DNA of 64,000 nt from Methyloprofundus sedimenti (GTDB lineage: Bacteria; Pseudomonadota; Gammaproteobacteria; Methylococcales; Methylomonadaceae), in NCBI RefSeq assembly GCF_002072955.1, contig NZ_LPUF01000001.1, positions 2,068,896-2,132,895 of the forward strand. The letters run 5' to 3'. Positions 55,945-64,000 of this stretch are shown here, in pieces (positions within the stretch are counted from its first letter, which is position 1; every line of letters begins with the position of its first letter). The position numbers and the translations under genes were made by a program. The notes under the pieces were generated by a model that did not search any database, was not told the DNA's origin, and worked only from the letters and a program-made list of their open reading frames with translations.

Positions 55945-57276
55945 ATGATCATTTTATGGACTGATGCACTGATTTATATACTTATATCGGTCATCACCTT
56001 ACTTTTACTGAATTTACGCGGCAAAGAACATTTTGTACGCCCATGGGAAAAAATTACACATAACAGAACAGCAATGACTGCGCTAGTTTTTCTGGTATTT
56101 TTTCTGTTTATTGGTTTATTAGACTCAATACATTTTAGACCGAGTGGCAGTCAAAATAATGACATTATCAGTGTATTTGATTATTGGGCTAACCCGATAC
56201 GTTTACGTCATGAAAAAACTTATTCTGCTCCTTTTTCGGCATATTTATACAGTAAGGAATTAATAATGGTCGCTGATCAGGCGCCTTATTGGGGGTACCC
56301 CCGCTTGGAATATGGGGGTAGTCATTTAAGTGATGTTCAAGCAGAAAAAATTGCTGATATATTACACAAAGCGTGGATCGGTTTTGTTAAAGGTTCGTCC
56401 GTTATCATAATCTTTTTTTATGCTTATCACTGGTTATGGCATCAAACGAGTTTTAATAATAAAACAGTCAATACGGTTTTTTCCACCCTTTTATTTTTGA
56501 GTACTCTCAGTTATATGTTAGTGGAGCTTTCTGCTGATTATCATGTGATGGGTACGGATAAAGTGGGAGAAGATGTTTTTTATCAGACACTTAAAAGTAT
56601 CCGCACAGGGTTGGTGATAGGCTCTTTAACCACGCTTATTATGCTGCCTTTAGCTATAATTTTCGGTATTTTAGCGGGTTTTTTTCGCGGCTGGGTAGAT
56701 GATATTATTCAGTATGTTTACACTACGTTAAACTCAATTCCCGGGGTATTGCTAATTGCCGCATCTATTCTAATGGTACAAGTGTATATGGCGAACCATC
56801 AGGAGCAGTTTACCAGTCTGGTGGTGCGAGCCGATATGCGCCTGCTATTTCTTTGTTTAATTTTAGGTGTGACTAGCTGGACCGGCCTGTGTCGTATGCT
56901 CCGCGCGGAAACCTTAAAGTTGCGTGAAATGGAATATGTACTGGCTGCACAGGCATTAGGTGTTCCTCGCTATGCTATTTTGTATCGTCATATTCTGCCC
57001 AATGTGATGCATATCGTACTTATTTCTGTGGTCCTGGATTTCAGTTCTTTGGTGCTGGCCGAAGCGGTGTTGTCATACGTCAATATCGGCGTTGATCCAA
57101 CGACTTATAGCTGGGGAAACATGATAAACGGTGCACGTCTGGAAATGGCACGTGAGCCAATAGTCTGGTGGTCATTGTCGGCATCTTTTGTGTTTATGTT
57201 TACCCTGGTTCTTGCGGCAAATCTATTTGCAGATAGTGTGCGAGATGCTTTTGATCCGAGGCTTGCGCAATCATGA
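55945..57276 (+). CDS. Oligopeptide-type ABC transporter permease (DppC/OppC/YejE-like)
   Basis: A 443-residue permease. An N-terminal extension with a first membrane helix is followed by an OppC N-terminal-type segment (ITHNRTAMTALVFLVFFLFIGLLD) and then HVMGTDKVGEDVFYQTLKSIRTGLVIG. The BPD_transp_1 domain has its EAA loop (AAQALGVPRYAILYRHILPNV) and the C-terminal block YSWGNMINGARLEM. Its stop overlaps the ATPase start. It is longer than usual DppC (~300) owing to the extra central insert. No DppB-type partner or substrate-binding protein is adjacent. Confidence 0.88.
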   Translation: MIILWTDALIYILISVITLLLLNLRGKEHFVRPWEKITHNRTAMTALVFLVFFLFIGLLDSIHFRPSGSQNNDIISVFDYWANPIRLRHEKTYSAPFSAYLYSKELIMVADQAPYWGYPRLEYGGSHLSDVQAEKIADILHKAWIGFVKGSSVIIIFFYAYHWLWHQTSFNNKTVNTVFSTLLFLSTLSYMLVELSADYHVMGTDKVGEDVFYQTLKSIRTGLVIGSLTTLIMLPLAIIFGILAGFFRGWVDDIIQYVYTTLNSIPGVLLIAASILMVQVYMANHQEQFTSLVVRADMRLLFLCLILGVTSWTGLCRMLRAETLKLREMEYVLAAQALGVPRYAILYRHILPNVMHIVLISVVLDFSSLVLAEAVLSYVNIGVDPTTYSWGNMINGARLEMAREPIVWWSLSASFVFMFTLVLAANLFADSVRDAFDPRLAQS

Positions 57277-58871
57277 GCACGCCTTTATTAACTGTTGAAA
57301 ATCTGCAATTAAGCTTTGCTACGGAGCGTGTCATTAAGGGTATTAGCTTTTATATTAATAAAGGTGAAACCTTTGCCTTGGTAGGTGAGTCTGGCTCTGG
57401 AAAATCTCTGGCAGCACTTTCAGTTATACGACTACACCCTGCTCAAGCTACTTTGCAGGCTGATAGCATACAGCTTGCAGATATTGATATATTACGTACT
57501 CCTGAAGCCGATTTATGTCGTGTTCGTGGACAGCGTGTCGCTATGATATTCCAGGACCCGATGAGCTCTCTCAATCCTGTAATGAGCATTGGTCAGCAAA
57601 TCGCAGAAACCATACAGCTGCATTTTTCTTTAACTAAAGCACAATGCTCTGAAAAAGTTCTGCTTCTTTTAGAACAAGTCGGCATTCCTGATGCATCACG
57701 ACGCATTAATGAATATCCACATCAATTGTCGGGAGGGCAACGTCAGCGGGTAATGATTGCGATTGCTCTGGCAGGTGAGCCGGACTTATTGATTGCCGAT
57801 GAACCTACGACTGCTTTGGATGTCACAATTCAAGCGCAGATATTACAATTATTAAAGAAAATTCAGCAGGAAAATGGCATGGCTTTATGGCTAATCAGTC
57901 ATGATCTGGCACTGGTGTCGAATATGGCTGATCGGGTTGCAGTAATGCAATCCGGCCGTATTGTTGAAGTCGCAGAGAATAAAGATATTTTTAGTCATGC
58001 TCAACATCAATATACGCAAAAATTACTCAATGCCTTGCCAGATATAAATTATCGTGCAGAAAAAGCAAAGCCGGAATCAACTGCTATTCTAAAATTAACC
58101 GGTTTTAAAGTGTATTATCCCATTAGAAAAGGATTGTTTAAGCGCATTGTCGATCATGTTAAAGCCGTTGATGATGTGAGTTTTACACTAGAAGCAGGTA
58201 AGACTTTAGCATTAGTGGGTGAATCCGGTTGTGGTAAAACAACCTTAGGAAAAGGGCTCTTAAATCTGCTTCCCAGCACGGCAGGACAGGTTGAGTTTGC
58301 CGGGGTAGATCTAGCATCTCTTTCAAGTGAAGAACTACGCGCGCAACGTTCAGCGATGCAAATTGTCTTCCAGGACCCCTTTGCTGCGATGAACCCAAGA
58401 ATGCTGATCGTGGATATTATTGCTGAAGGACTCCGGACTTTGCATGCTGAGTTAGAGGAGTCAGAGTGCATTGTTATTGTATCCGGCTTATTAAAACAAG
58501 TAGGCCTGGATGAAACGGCACTATATCGTTACCCGCATGAATTCTCAGGCGGACAAAGACAAAGGATTTGTATTGCCCGTGCCTTGGCTGTTAAGCCTAA
58601 GTTAATTGTTTGCGATGAGCCGACCTCAGCTTTAGATGTCTCGGTACAAAAACAAATTATTGCATTATTAAAGCATCTACAGCAAACTGAAAATATAAGT
58701 TACTTATTTATTACTCATGATCTTGCCGTAGTTGCTGAAATAGCCGATGAGATTGCTGTCATGTATCAAGGTAAAATTGTTGAGTATGGCACAGTCGATC
58801 AAGTATTAAGGCATGCTGAACACCCGTATACGCAAAAACTGTTAAGTGCTGTGCCAGTGTTAATGCATTGA
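57273..58871 (+). CDS. Fused double ATPase of an oligopeptide ABC transporter (YejF-like)
   Basis: A 532-residue tandem ABC ATPase (DppD plus DppF). The first domain has Walker A GESGSGKS, signature LSGGQRQR and Walker B LLIADEPTTALD. The second has GESGCGKT, FSGGQRQR and LIVCDEPTSALD. Both have H-loops (LISHDLALV, FITHDLAVV) and the oligopeptide C-terminal tail HPYTQKLL. Overlaps the permease by 4 bases. In relatives it pairs with YejA/B/E for peptide or microcin C uptake. Confidence 0.92.
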   Translation: MSTPLLTVENLQLSFATERVIKGISFYINKGETFALVGESGSGKSLAALSVIRLHPAQATLQADSIQLADIDILRTPEADLCRVRGQRVAMIFQDPMSSLNPVMSIGQQIAETIQLHFSLTKAQCSEKVLLLLEQVGIPDASRRINEYPHQLSGGQRQRVMIAIALAGEPDLLIADEPTTALDVTIQAQILQLLKKIQQENGMALWLISHDLALVSNMADRVAVMQSGRIVEVAENKDIFSHAQHQYTQKLLNALPDINYRAEKAKPESTAILKLTGFKVYYPIRKGLFKRIVDHVKAVDDVSFTLEAGKTLALVGESGCGKTTLGKGLLNLLPSTAGQVEFAGVDLASLSSEELRAQRSAMQIVFQDPFAAMNPRMLIVDIIAEGLRTLHAELEESECIVIVSGLLKQVGLDETALYRYPHEFSGGQRQRICIARALAVKPKLIVCDEPTSALDVSVQKQIIALLKHLQQTENISYLFITHDLAVVAEIADEIAVMYQGKIVEYGTVDQVLRHAEHPYTQKLLSAVPVLMH

Positions 58872-58927
58872 TAGTTAAAGAGACCTCAAGCTCTTTTCTT
58901 TTCATAATTGCGGACCATTTCAATTGT

Positions 58928-60022
58928 CCCGAATTCATATAATAACTGCAACACCTCTTTAAAGGGTTAGATGGTATAGTTTCCGTCGACTAAAACCTGA
59001 AACTAAAAAGAGGTGCTCAATGAACACGTTTAACCATCTAACCCAAGAGGAAAGATTTTACATTTATACGCAACTAAAACAAGGCGTTTCTAAGAATCAA
59101 ATAGCCATCACATTGGGGCGTCATAAATCGACTATTGGACGTGAAATTACGCGTAATACAGGTCAGTGTGGTTATCGTTACAAGCAAGCTGAGAGAATAG
59201 CTAAACAACGCCATATTGATAAGCCCAAAAACATCAAGATGACGGCTGAGTTACAACAGATAATAACGCCTTTAATCAAAGAGAAATGGAGCCCTGACTG
59301 TATTTCAGGACGCTTAAAACAACAAGGTAAGGACTCCGTCAGTCATGAGACTATTTACCGTTATATTTTAGCTAACAAAGCAGCCGGTGGCGATTTGTAT
59401 ACTTATTTGAGGCATCAAGCCAAACCTTATCGTAAGCGATATGGAAAAAATGATTATCGCGGAACGATACCCAGCCGTGTTGATATTGATGAGCGACCAC
59501 AAGTGGTTGATGATAAAACGCGTTTAGGTGATTGGGAAGCAGATACTGTTATCGGTAAAGGACATAAAGGCGTATTGGTGACGCTGACTGAACGGGTCTC
59601 AAAGCTCAACTTCGCCATCTCAATTGAGCGTAAAGAATCTGAATTAACGAAAGAGGCGATTATCAATGCTCTTGAGCCTTTTAAACGTTGGGTTCACACG
59701 ATTACCTTTGATAATGGACGTGAGTTTTGTGGGCATGAAGCCATTGCAAAAACACTTGACTGCGGCACTTATTTTGCCAAACCGTATCATTCGTGGCAAC
59801 GAGGTTTAAATGAAAACCACAATGGCTTATTAAGGCAATACTTCCCTAAAAAAGAACCTTTGGATAAGGTAACTCAAGATGAGGTTGATAGTGCCATTAC
59901 AGCACTTAATCATCGTCCAAGAAAAGGGTTAAATTACAGAACTCCATGGGAAGTATTTTGCCAAATAACGGGGGTTGATATAAATAAATCACAGGGTGTT
60001 GCATTAATTGCTTGAATTCGCG
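58928..60022 (+). mobile_element. IS30-family insertion, copy 2 (1095 bp, intact)
   Basis: Same ends as copy 1 (CCCGAATTCA... and ...GAATTCGCG), flanked by TGT on both sides (58925-58927 and 60023-60025). It carries a complete transposase, so it is a potential source of further copies. Confidence 0.93.
59020..60015 (+). CDS. IS30-family transposase
   Basis: A 331-residue transposase. An N-terminal HTH_38 domain (MNTFNHLTQEERFYIYTQLK, GVSKNQIAITLGRHKSTIGREI) is followed by a second HTH-like region (SPDCISGRLKQQG, VSHETIYRYI) and a DDE integrase core (GDWEADTVIG, HTITFDNGREFCGHE, WQRGLNENHNGLLRQYFPK with the catalytic Glu). Complete and intact. Confidence 0.94.
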   Translation: MNTFNHLTQEERFYIYTQLKQGVSKNQIAITLGRHKSTIGREITRNTGQCGYRYKQAERIAKQRHIDKPKNIKMTAELQQIITPLIKEKWSPDCISGRLKQQGKDSVSHETIYRYILANKAAGGDLYTYLRHQAKPYRKRYGKNDYRGTIPSRVDIDERPQVVDDKTRLGDWEADTVIGKGHKGVLVTLTERVSKLNFAISIERKESELTKEAIINALEPFKRWVHTITFDNGREFCGHEAIAKTLDCGTYFAKPYHSWQRGLNENHNGLLRQYFPKKEPLDKVTQDEVDSAITALNHRPRKGLNYRTPWEVFCQITGVDINKSQGVALIA

Positions 60023-60059
60023 TGTCATTCACAGGCAAAGTTTTACTGAATTGCGGATA

Positions 60060-61499
60060 TCAAACAGAAATATGTAATGAACGCCCGCTTAAGGATAATG
60101 CACTTTCGTGAATTGCTTCAGAGAGAGTCGGGTGGGCATGGATTGTCCGTGCCAGATCTTCAGCGGTTGCCGAAAACTCCATTGCTAAAACAGCCTCGGC
60201 TATTAATTCAGAGGCCAGAAAACCGATGATATGAACGCCTAATATGACTTCTGTATCAGCCTGCATAATCATTTTCACCATACCTGACGTTGTGCCCTTA
60301 ATTTGCGAGCGACTGGTTGAGCTGAAAGGGAAGTTGCTGGTCTTGATATTCTCGCCTATGGCAAGCAGGTCTTGTTCCGTTTGACCTACCCAGGCAATTT
60401 CAGGGTCGGTATAAATGACATTAGGAATAGTGTGATAGTTAATCGGGGATTGCTGGCCTGCGATCAGTTCAGCGACAAAAATTCCCTCTTCAATACCTTT
60501 ATGCGCTAACATTGGTCCTGATAATGTCAGGTCACCTATTGCATAAACGCCCGGTAGTGTTGAACAGCAATTCTCGTCGACATGCACAAAGCCTTCTTCA
60601 TCGAGCAGCAAATCTGCGGATGCTGCTATGAGAGTTTCCGTATTGGGTTTTCTGCCTGAAGCGACTACCAGTTTTTCAAAAAAACATTGATGTCGTCCTT
60701 GCTTGTCTTCATATTCCACATTTACCTGGTTTTGTTCTATATTAGTGGAAATAACCCGTGCGCCCAGACGAATATCCATGCCTTGTTTACAGTAGAGTTT
60801 AAAAGCTTCATCAGATATTTCCTGATCAGCCATGGTCATAAAAGATTCTTGTGCTTCAAGCAGAACCACTTTTGTACCTAATTTATTCCAGATACCAGCC
60901 AGCTCGATACCTATTGCGCCGGCACCAATAATTCCCAGTGTCTTTGGGACACTTTGTAAATTCAATGCCTTTTGCACATCAATAATAAATTCATTGTCTA
61001 TCGGGGCGAATTTCAGCTCCACAGGGCTAGAGCCTGCAGCAAGAATGATTTTATCAGCGGTAATGACTTTGGGTAAGTTGTCGCTAAAGGGAATTATTTC
61101 TACTCGATTAGGATTGATAAGTTGAGCATGGGCTTTAATGGTTTTAACTTTATTATCGATAAATATTTGTTCCACTTGTTGATTTAATAAGGCAACTATA
61201 GCTTCTTTGCGCTTCTGCATTTTGGGAATATCAGCCTTTATATTGTCTGCACTGATACCATGATCAGCCAGGCCATGATTGGCTAGATGAAATAATTTAG
61301 CTGACTCTAATAGTGCGACGGCAGAAATACATCCTCCATTGACATAATTGCCACCAAGACAAGGAGTAGATTTTTTTGAGTCCCAATTATCAATACAAGC
61401 CGTTTTAAGACCAAGTTGAGTAGCGCGGGTCGCCGCAACATATCCTGCGGGTCCGGCACCTATGACAATAACATCGAAATCATTTTTTTGTTGAGACAT
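60060..61499 (-). CDS. lpd: Dihydrolipoyl dehydrogenase-like E3 lacking the first redox cysteine
   Basis: A 479-residue pyridine nucleotide-disulfide oxidoreductase, third gene after sucA-sucB, where the E3 of 2-oxoglutarate dehydrogenase is expected. FAD motif GAGPAG (14-19), NAD motif GAGAIGIELAG, the FAD-contact block GVYAIGDLTLSGPMLAHKGIEEG, and the C-terminal HAHPTLSE with H456/E461 are all present. The redox site, normally C-x4-C in GGTCLNVGCIPSKAL, reads GGNYVNGGCISAVAL: Y52 replaces the first Cys and only C57 remains. The standard disulfide mechanism should therefore be impossible, or the missing thiol must be supplied otherwise (C47 lies five residues before Y52). Confidence 0.88.
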   Translation of the reverse strand: MSQQKNDFDVIVIGAGPAGYVAATRATQLGLKTACIDNWDSKKSTPCLGGNYVNGGCISAVALLESAKLFHLANHGLADHGISADNIKADIPKMQKRKEAIVALLNQQVEQIFIDNKVKTIKAHAQLINPNRVEIIPFSDNLPKVITADKIILAAGSSPVELKFAPIDNEFIIDVQKALNLQSVPKTLGIIGAGAIGIELAGIWNKLGTKVVLLEAQESFMTMADQEISDEAFKLYCKQGMDIRLGARVISTNIEQNQVNVEYEDKQGRHQCFFEKLVVASGRKPNTETLIAASADLLLDEEGFVHVDENCCSTLPGVYAIGDLTLSGPMLAHKGIEEGIFVAELIAGQQSPINYHTIPNVIYTDPEIAWVGQTEQDLLAIGENIKTSNFPFSSTSRSQIKGTTSGMVKMIMQADTEVILGVHIIGFLASELIAEAVLAMEFSATAEDLARTIHAHPTLSEAIHESALSLSGRSLHISV

Positions 61500-61513
61500 G
61501 AGGTAATCCTAAC

Positions 61514-62752
61514 TTAAATATTAAGTAGTAAATGAGCAGGCGATTCCAGACCTTCTTTAATTGCATATAGAAACTGCACTGCATCACGTCCATCTACCAG
61601 GCGATGATCATAAGATAAAGCAAGATACATGATTGGGCGAATAACAATTTCCCCGTTTTCTACGATGGGTCGCTCGGTAATTGCATGCATACCTAAAATT
61701 GCACACTGTGGCGGGTTTAGAATAGGAGTAGACAGCATAGAGCCAAAAATACCTCCATTGGTAATTGTGAAAGTGCCACCATTGAGTTCTTCATAAGTAA
61801 GTTTACCGGCTTTGGCTTTCTGGCCAAAATCAACAATATTCTTTTCAATACCCGAGAAATCGAGCTGATCTGCATCACGTAACACAGGCACTATCAAACC
61901 ACGGGGGGAAGATACAGCGATTCCCACATCATAATAACCATGATAAATGATATCTTCACCATCAATGGAAGCGTTAATAGCAGGAAAGCGCTTAAGTGCT
62001 TCGATCGAGGCTTTAATAAAAAAGGACATAAAGCCCAATTTAACATCGTGTTTAGCAATAAAACGCTCCTGGTACTGCTTACGCAGGTTAATTACGCTTT
62101 GCATATTTACCTCATTGAAGGTAGTCAACATGGCCGCGTTTTGCTGCGCCTGCAATAAACGTTCCGCGACTTTAGCACGTAAACGCGTCATAGGTACACG
62201 TTGTTCAGGACGTGCACCGTTAGTATTTAACAGTGGGCTAACCTGATTAACAATGGATTCTTTTTCCGGTGCTGCGGGTTCTGGATCTATTTTTGCTTCA
62301 GGGAGAGCGGGAGGTGTTGAGTTTTGTGCTAAATAATCTATTACATCACTTTTGGTGAGGCGACCACCTTTACCCGTACCTGTAATCATGGCTGGGTCGA
62401 GATTATTTTCAAAAATAATATGCCGTACAGCAGGACTTAACGGGATATCACTATTTGTAACTTCGGTCTTGGCGGGTTCTTGCACTGGATCCTGAGTTGC
62501 TGATTCAGTTTCAGTTTCAGTGTTAATTTTAGCCAGCAAATCACCACTGACGACCAGACTCCCGTCTTGTACAAGTATTTCACTTAATACGCCTGAGATC
62601 GGGGAAGGAACTTCAAGTACTACTTTATCAGTTTCCAGATCTACCAGATTATCGTCTTTCTGAATAGTGTCACCTACTTGTTTATGCCAGGTGATTAAAG
62701 TCGCATCTGCAACTGATTCGGGTAAAGCTGGAACGCGTATTTCAATGCTCAT
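61514..62752 (-). CDS. sucB: Dihydrolipoyllysine-residue succinyltransferase (OGDH E2)
   Basis: A 412-residue E2 with an N-terminal lipoyl domain (lipoylated K43 in [11 protein letters not shown]), a Pro/Glu-rich linker and a peripheral-subunit-binding domain ([32 protein letters not shown]). After a second linker comes the catalytic domain ([39 protein letters not shown]) ending in [13 protein letters not shown] with H383 and D387. All catalytic residues are intact. It overlaps sucA by 4 bases; lpd follows 14 bases after its stop. Confidence 0.95.
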   Translation of the reverse strand: MSIEIRVPALPESVADATLITWHKQVGDTIQKDDNLVDLETDKVVLEVPSPISGVLSEILVQDGSLVVSGDLLAKINTETETESATQDPVQEPAKTEVTNSDIPLSPAVRHIIFENNLDPAMITGTGKGGRLTKSDVIDYLAQNSTPPALPEAKIDPEPAAPEKESIVNQVSPLLNTNGARPEQRVPMTRLRAKVAERLLQAQQNAAMLTTFNEVNMQSVINLRKQYQERFIAKHDVKLGFMSFFIKASIEALKRFPAINASIDGEDIIYHGYYDVGIAVSSPRGLIVPVLRDADQLDFSGIEKNIVDFGQKAKAGKLTYEELNGGTFTITNGGIFGSMLSTPILNPPQCAILGMHAITERPIVENGEIVIRPIMYLALSYDHRLVDGRDAVQFLYAIKEGLESPAHLLLNI

Positions 62753-64000
62753 GATGTTTTCCTTGCTGCAGCAGCTTGGCCGTATAAAGCCATTTCTACA
62801 ACTTCTTTTTGTTGTTCTAAATGTTTGGCCAAATTACCGACAGCCGGTGATGCAGACGCCTGGCGACCACAGTAAATTAGTTTCAAATGATCAGGTTTGA
62901 ATATATAAAAATTATGTCGTGATTGATACCAGGCACCTTGATTTTGAGGCTCTTCCTGGCACCAGATGACTTTTTCTAAATTGGGGTACTTGGTAAATTC
63001 TGCGGAATAGTCTCTAATCGGGAAAGGATATAATTGCTCAATTCTCACTATGGCGACGTTATCTGGATTATTCTGGGTTCGTGCTTCTAGCAAATCATAA
63101 TAAACTTTACCCGAACAAAGTATTAACCGGGTAACTTTGTTAGCATCTATTGTTGTATCTATCTCGGAAATAACCGTATGAAAATGGCCATCAACCAGAT
63201 CTTCCAGAGTTGAAACAGCCGCTTTATGCCTTAATAAACTTTTCGGCGACATAACAATAAGTGGTTTACGGTAATCACGTATCACTTGTCTGCGTAATAA
63301 ATGAAATATCTGTGCCGGGGTTGACGGTATGCAAACCTGCATGTTCTGGTCAGCACATAATTGTAAATAGCGCTCCAGACGGGCAGATGAATGTTCCGGA
63401 CCTTGTCCTTCCATACCATGAGGCAAGAGCATGACCAGCCCCGATAAACGTCCCCATTTGCTTTCACCAGAACTAATAAACTGGTCTATTAATACTTGTG
63501 CGCCATTTGCAAAATCACCAAACTGAGCTTCCCATATAGTTAAAGTTTCAGGAACTGTTGAACTGTATCCATATTCAAAGCCTAAAACACCCGCTTCAGA
63601 TAGAATTGAGTCAAAAATTTGTGCATGGCCTTGTTTAATATCCAGGTGCTTAACAGGAATATAGGATTCTCCATTGATTTGATTATGCAAAATAATATGC
63701 CGATGAAAAAAGGTACCACGCCCAACATCCTGCCCCACCAAACGCACATTGAATTGATTCATAAGCAGGGTTGCATAAGCCATGTTTTCAGCAAAACCCC
63801 AGTCTAATGGCATTGCTCCAGCCGCCATTTTGCGTCGATTTTCCATAATTTTAGAAACCCGAGGATGTAATTCAAATCCTGGTGGTAAACGTTGAGACTG
63901 GTTATTACAAAAGCGTATCCGTTCCAGAGGAACCCTGGTATCACAAGATATATCCCATTGTTGGCCGACATACTTGTCCCAAAGCTTGGAATAGGAGTAG
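62749..64000 (-). CDS. sucA: 2-oxoglutarate dehydrogenase E1 component, C-terminal part (cut by window edge)
   Basis: The C-terminal ~417 residues of SucA; the frame is open to the window edge and the start lies outside. Clear E1 blocks are [88 protein letters not shown]-like RQASASPA and [12 protein letters not shown]. This thiamine-dependent subunit decarboxylates 2-oxoglutarate and passes the succinyl group to SucB. An internal ATG at 63846 is not the start. Confidence 0.95.
   Translation of the reverse strand, partial: YSYSKLWDKYVGQQWDISCDTRVPLERIRFCNNQSQRLPPGFELHPRVSKIMENRRKMAAGAMPLDWGFAENMAYATLLMNQFNVRLVGQDVGRGTFFHRHIILHNQINGESYIPVKHLDIKQGHAQIFDSILSEAGVLGFEYGYSSTVPETLTIWEAQFGDFANGAQVLIDQFISSGESKWGRLSGLVMLLPHGMEGQGPEHSSARLERYLQLCADQNMQVCIPSTPAQIFHLLRRQVIRDYRKPLIVMSPKSLLRHKAAVSTLEDLVDGHFHTVISEIDTTIDANKVTRLILCSGKVYYDLLEARTQNNPDNVAIVRIEQLYPFPIRDYSAEFTKYPNLEKVIWCQEEPQNQGAWYQSRHNFYIFKPDHLKLIYCGRQASASPAVGNLAKHLEQQKEVVEMALYGQAAAARKTS

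Overview
The window looks like a low-GC gammaproteobacterial chromosome, judging by its gene content and order: ribF-ileS-lspA, carAB-greA, yhbY/rlmE-ftsH-glmM-tpiA-secG-tRNA-Leu, feoABC, aat-bpt, yciB-yciI-bolA-ppiC and sucA-sucB-lpd. A TIGR04073-type (exosortase-associated) protein is also present. A Methylococcales-like host is possible, but no diagnostic gene for it lies in the window, so this is a guess.

Layout. 1-2115: distal end of a CRISPR array (31 repeats, no cas genes in view), followed by a decayed carboxyl-methyltransferase-like pseudogene. 3205-8488: an sbcC gene without sbcD, a TIGR04073 protein and a eukaryotic-like Ser/Thr kinase. 8612-27285: mostly housekeeping (FAD synthesis, Ile-tRNA synthetase, lipoprotein signal peptidase, AmpD, NAD synthesis, carbamoyl phosphate, transcription fidelity, rRNA methylation, membrane proteolysis, cell wall precursor, glycolysis, Sec export).

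27294-39800: tRNA-Leu(GAG) followed by a 12.4-kb integrated element that resembles a Gram-negative phage satellite (PICI-like or P4-like). It carries an integrase, AlpA, an Ash/Icd-like gene, a Toprim primase (now split by an IS1595 insertion), a DUF3987 helicase-like protein, a palindromic array of 9-bp iterons, a Nu1-like small terminase, an S49 capsid-type protease and a Panacea-domain gene with an overlapping small partner. It has no portal, large terminase, capsid or tail genes. The right attachment repeat is followed by the left end and integrase remnant of a second related element.

40384-48595: aat-bpt, a Fur-box-controlled feoABC operon, a nested insertion graveyard (an IS200/IS605 remnant, a decayed IS1595 inside it and a 242-bp TTAA-flanked MITE inside that), then a HerA-type ATPase. 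48667-60022: lipoproteins, two IS30 copies (one broken by a one-base deletion), a fructosamine-kinase-family gene, the yciB cluster, DUF1244, and an oligopeptide-type ABC permease with a fused double ATPase. 60060-64000: the 2-oxoglutarate dehydrogenase operon read leftward, whose E3-like protein lacks the first redox cysteine.

The observations most worth pursuing are the satellite (origin, possible -1 frameshift gene, TerS plus protease, Panacea pair, tandem remnant) and the E3 homologue with Tyr in place of the redox Cys.
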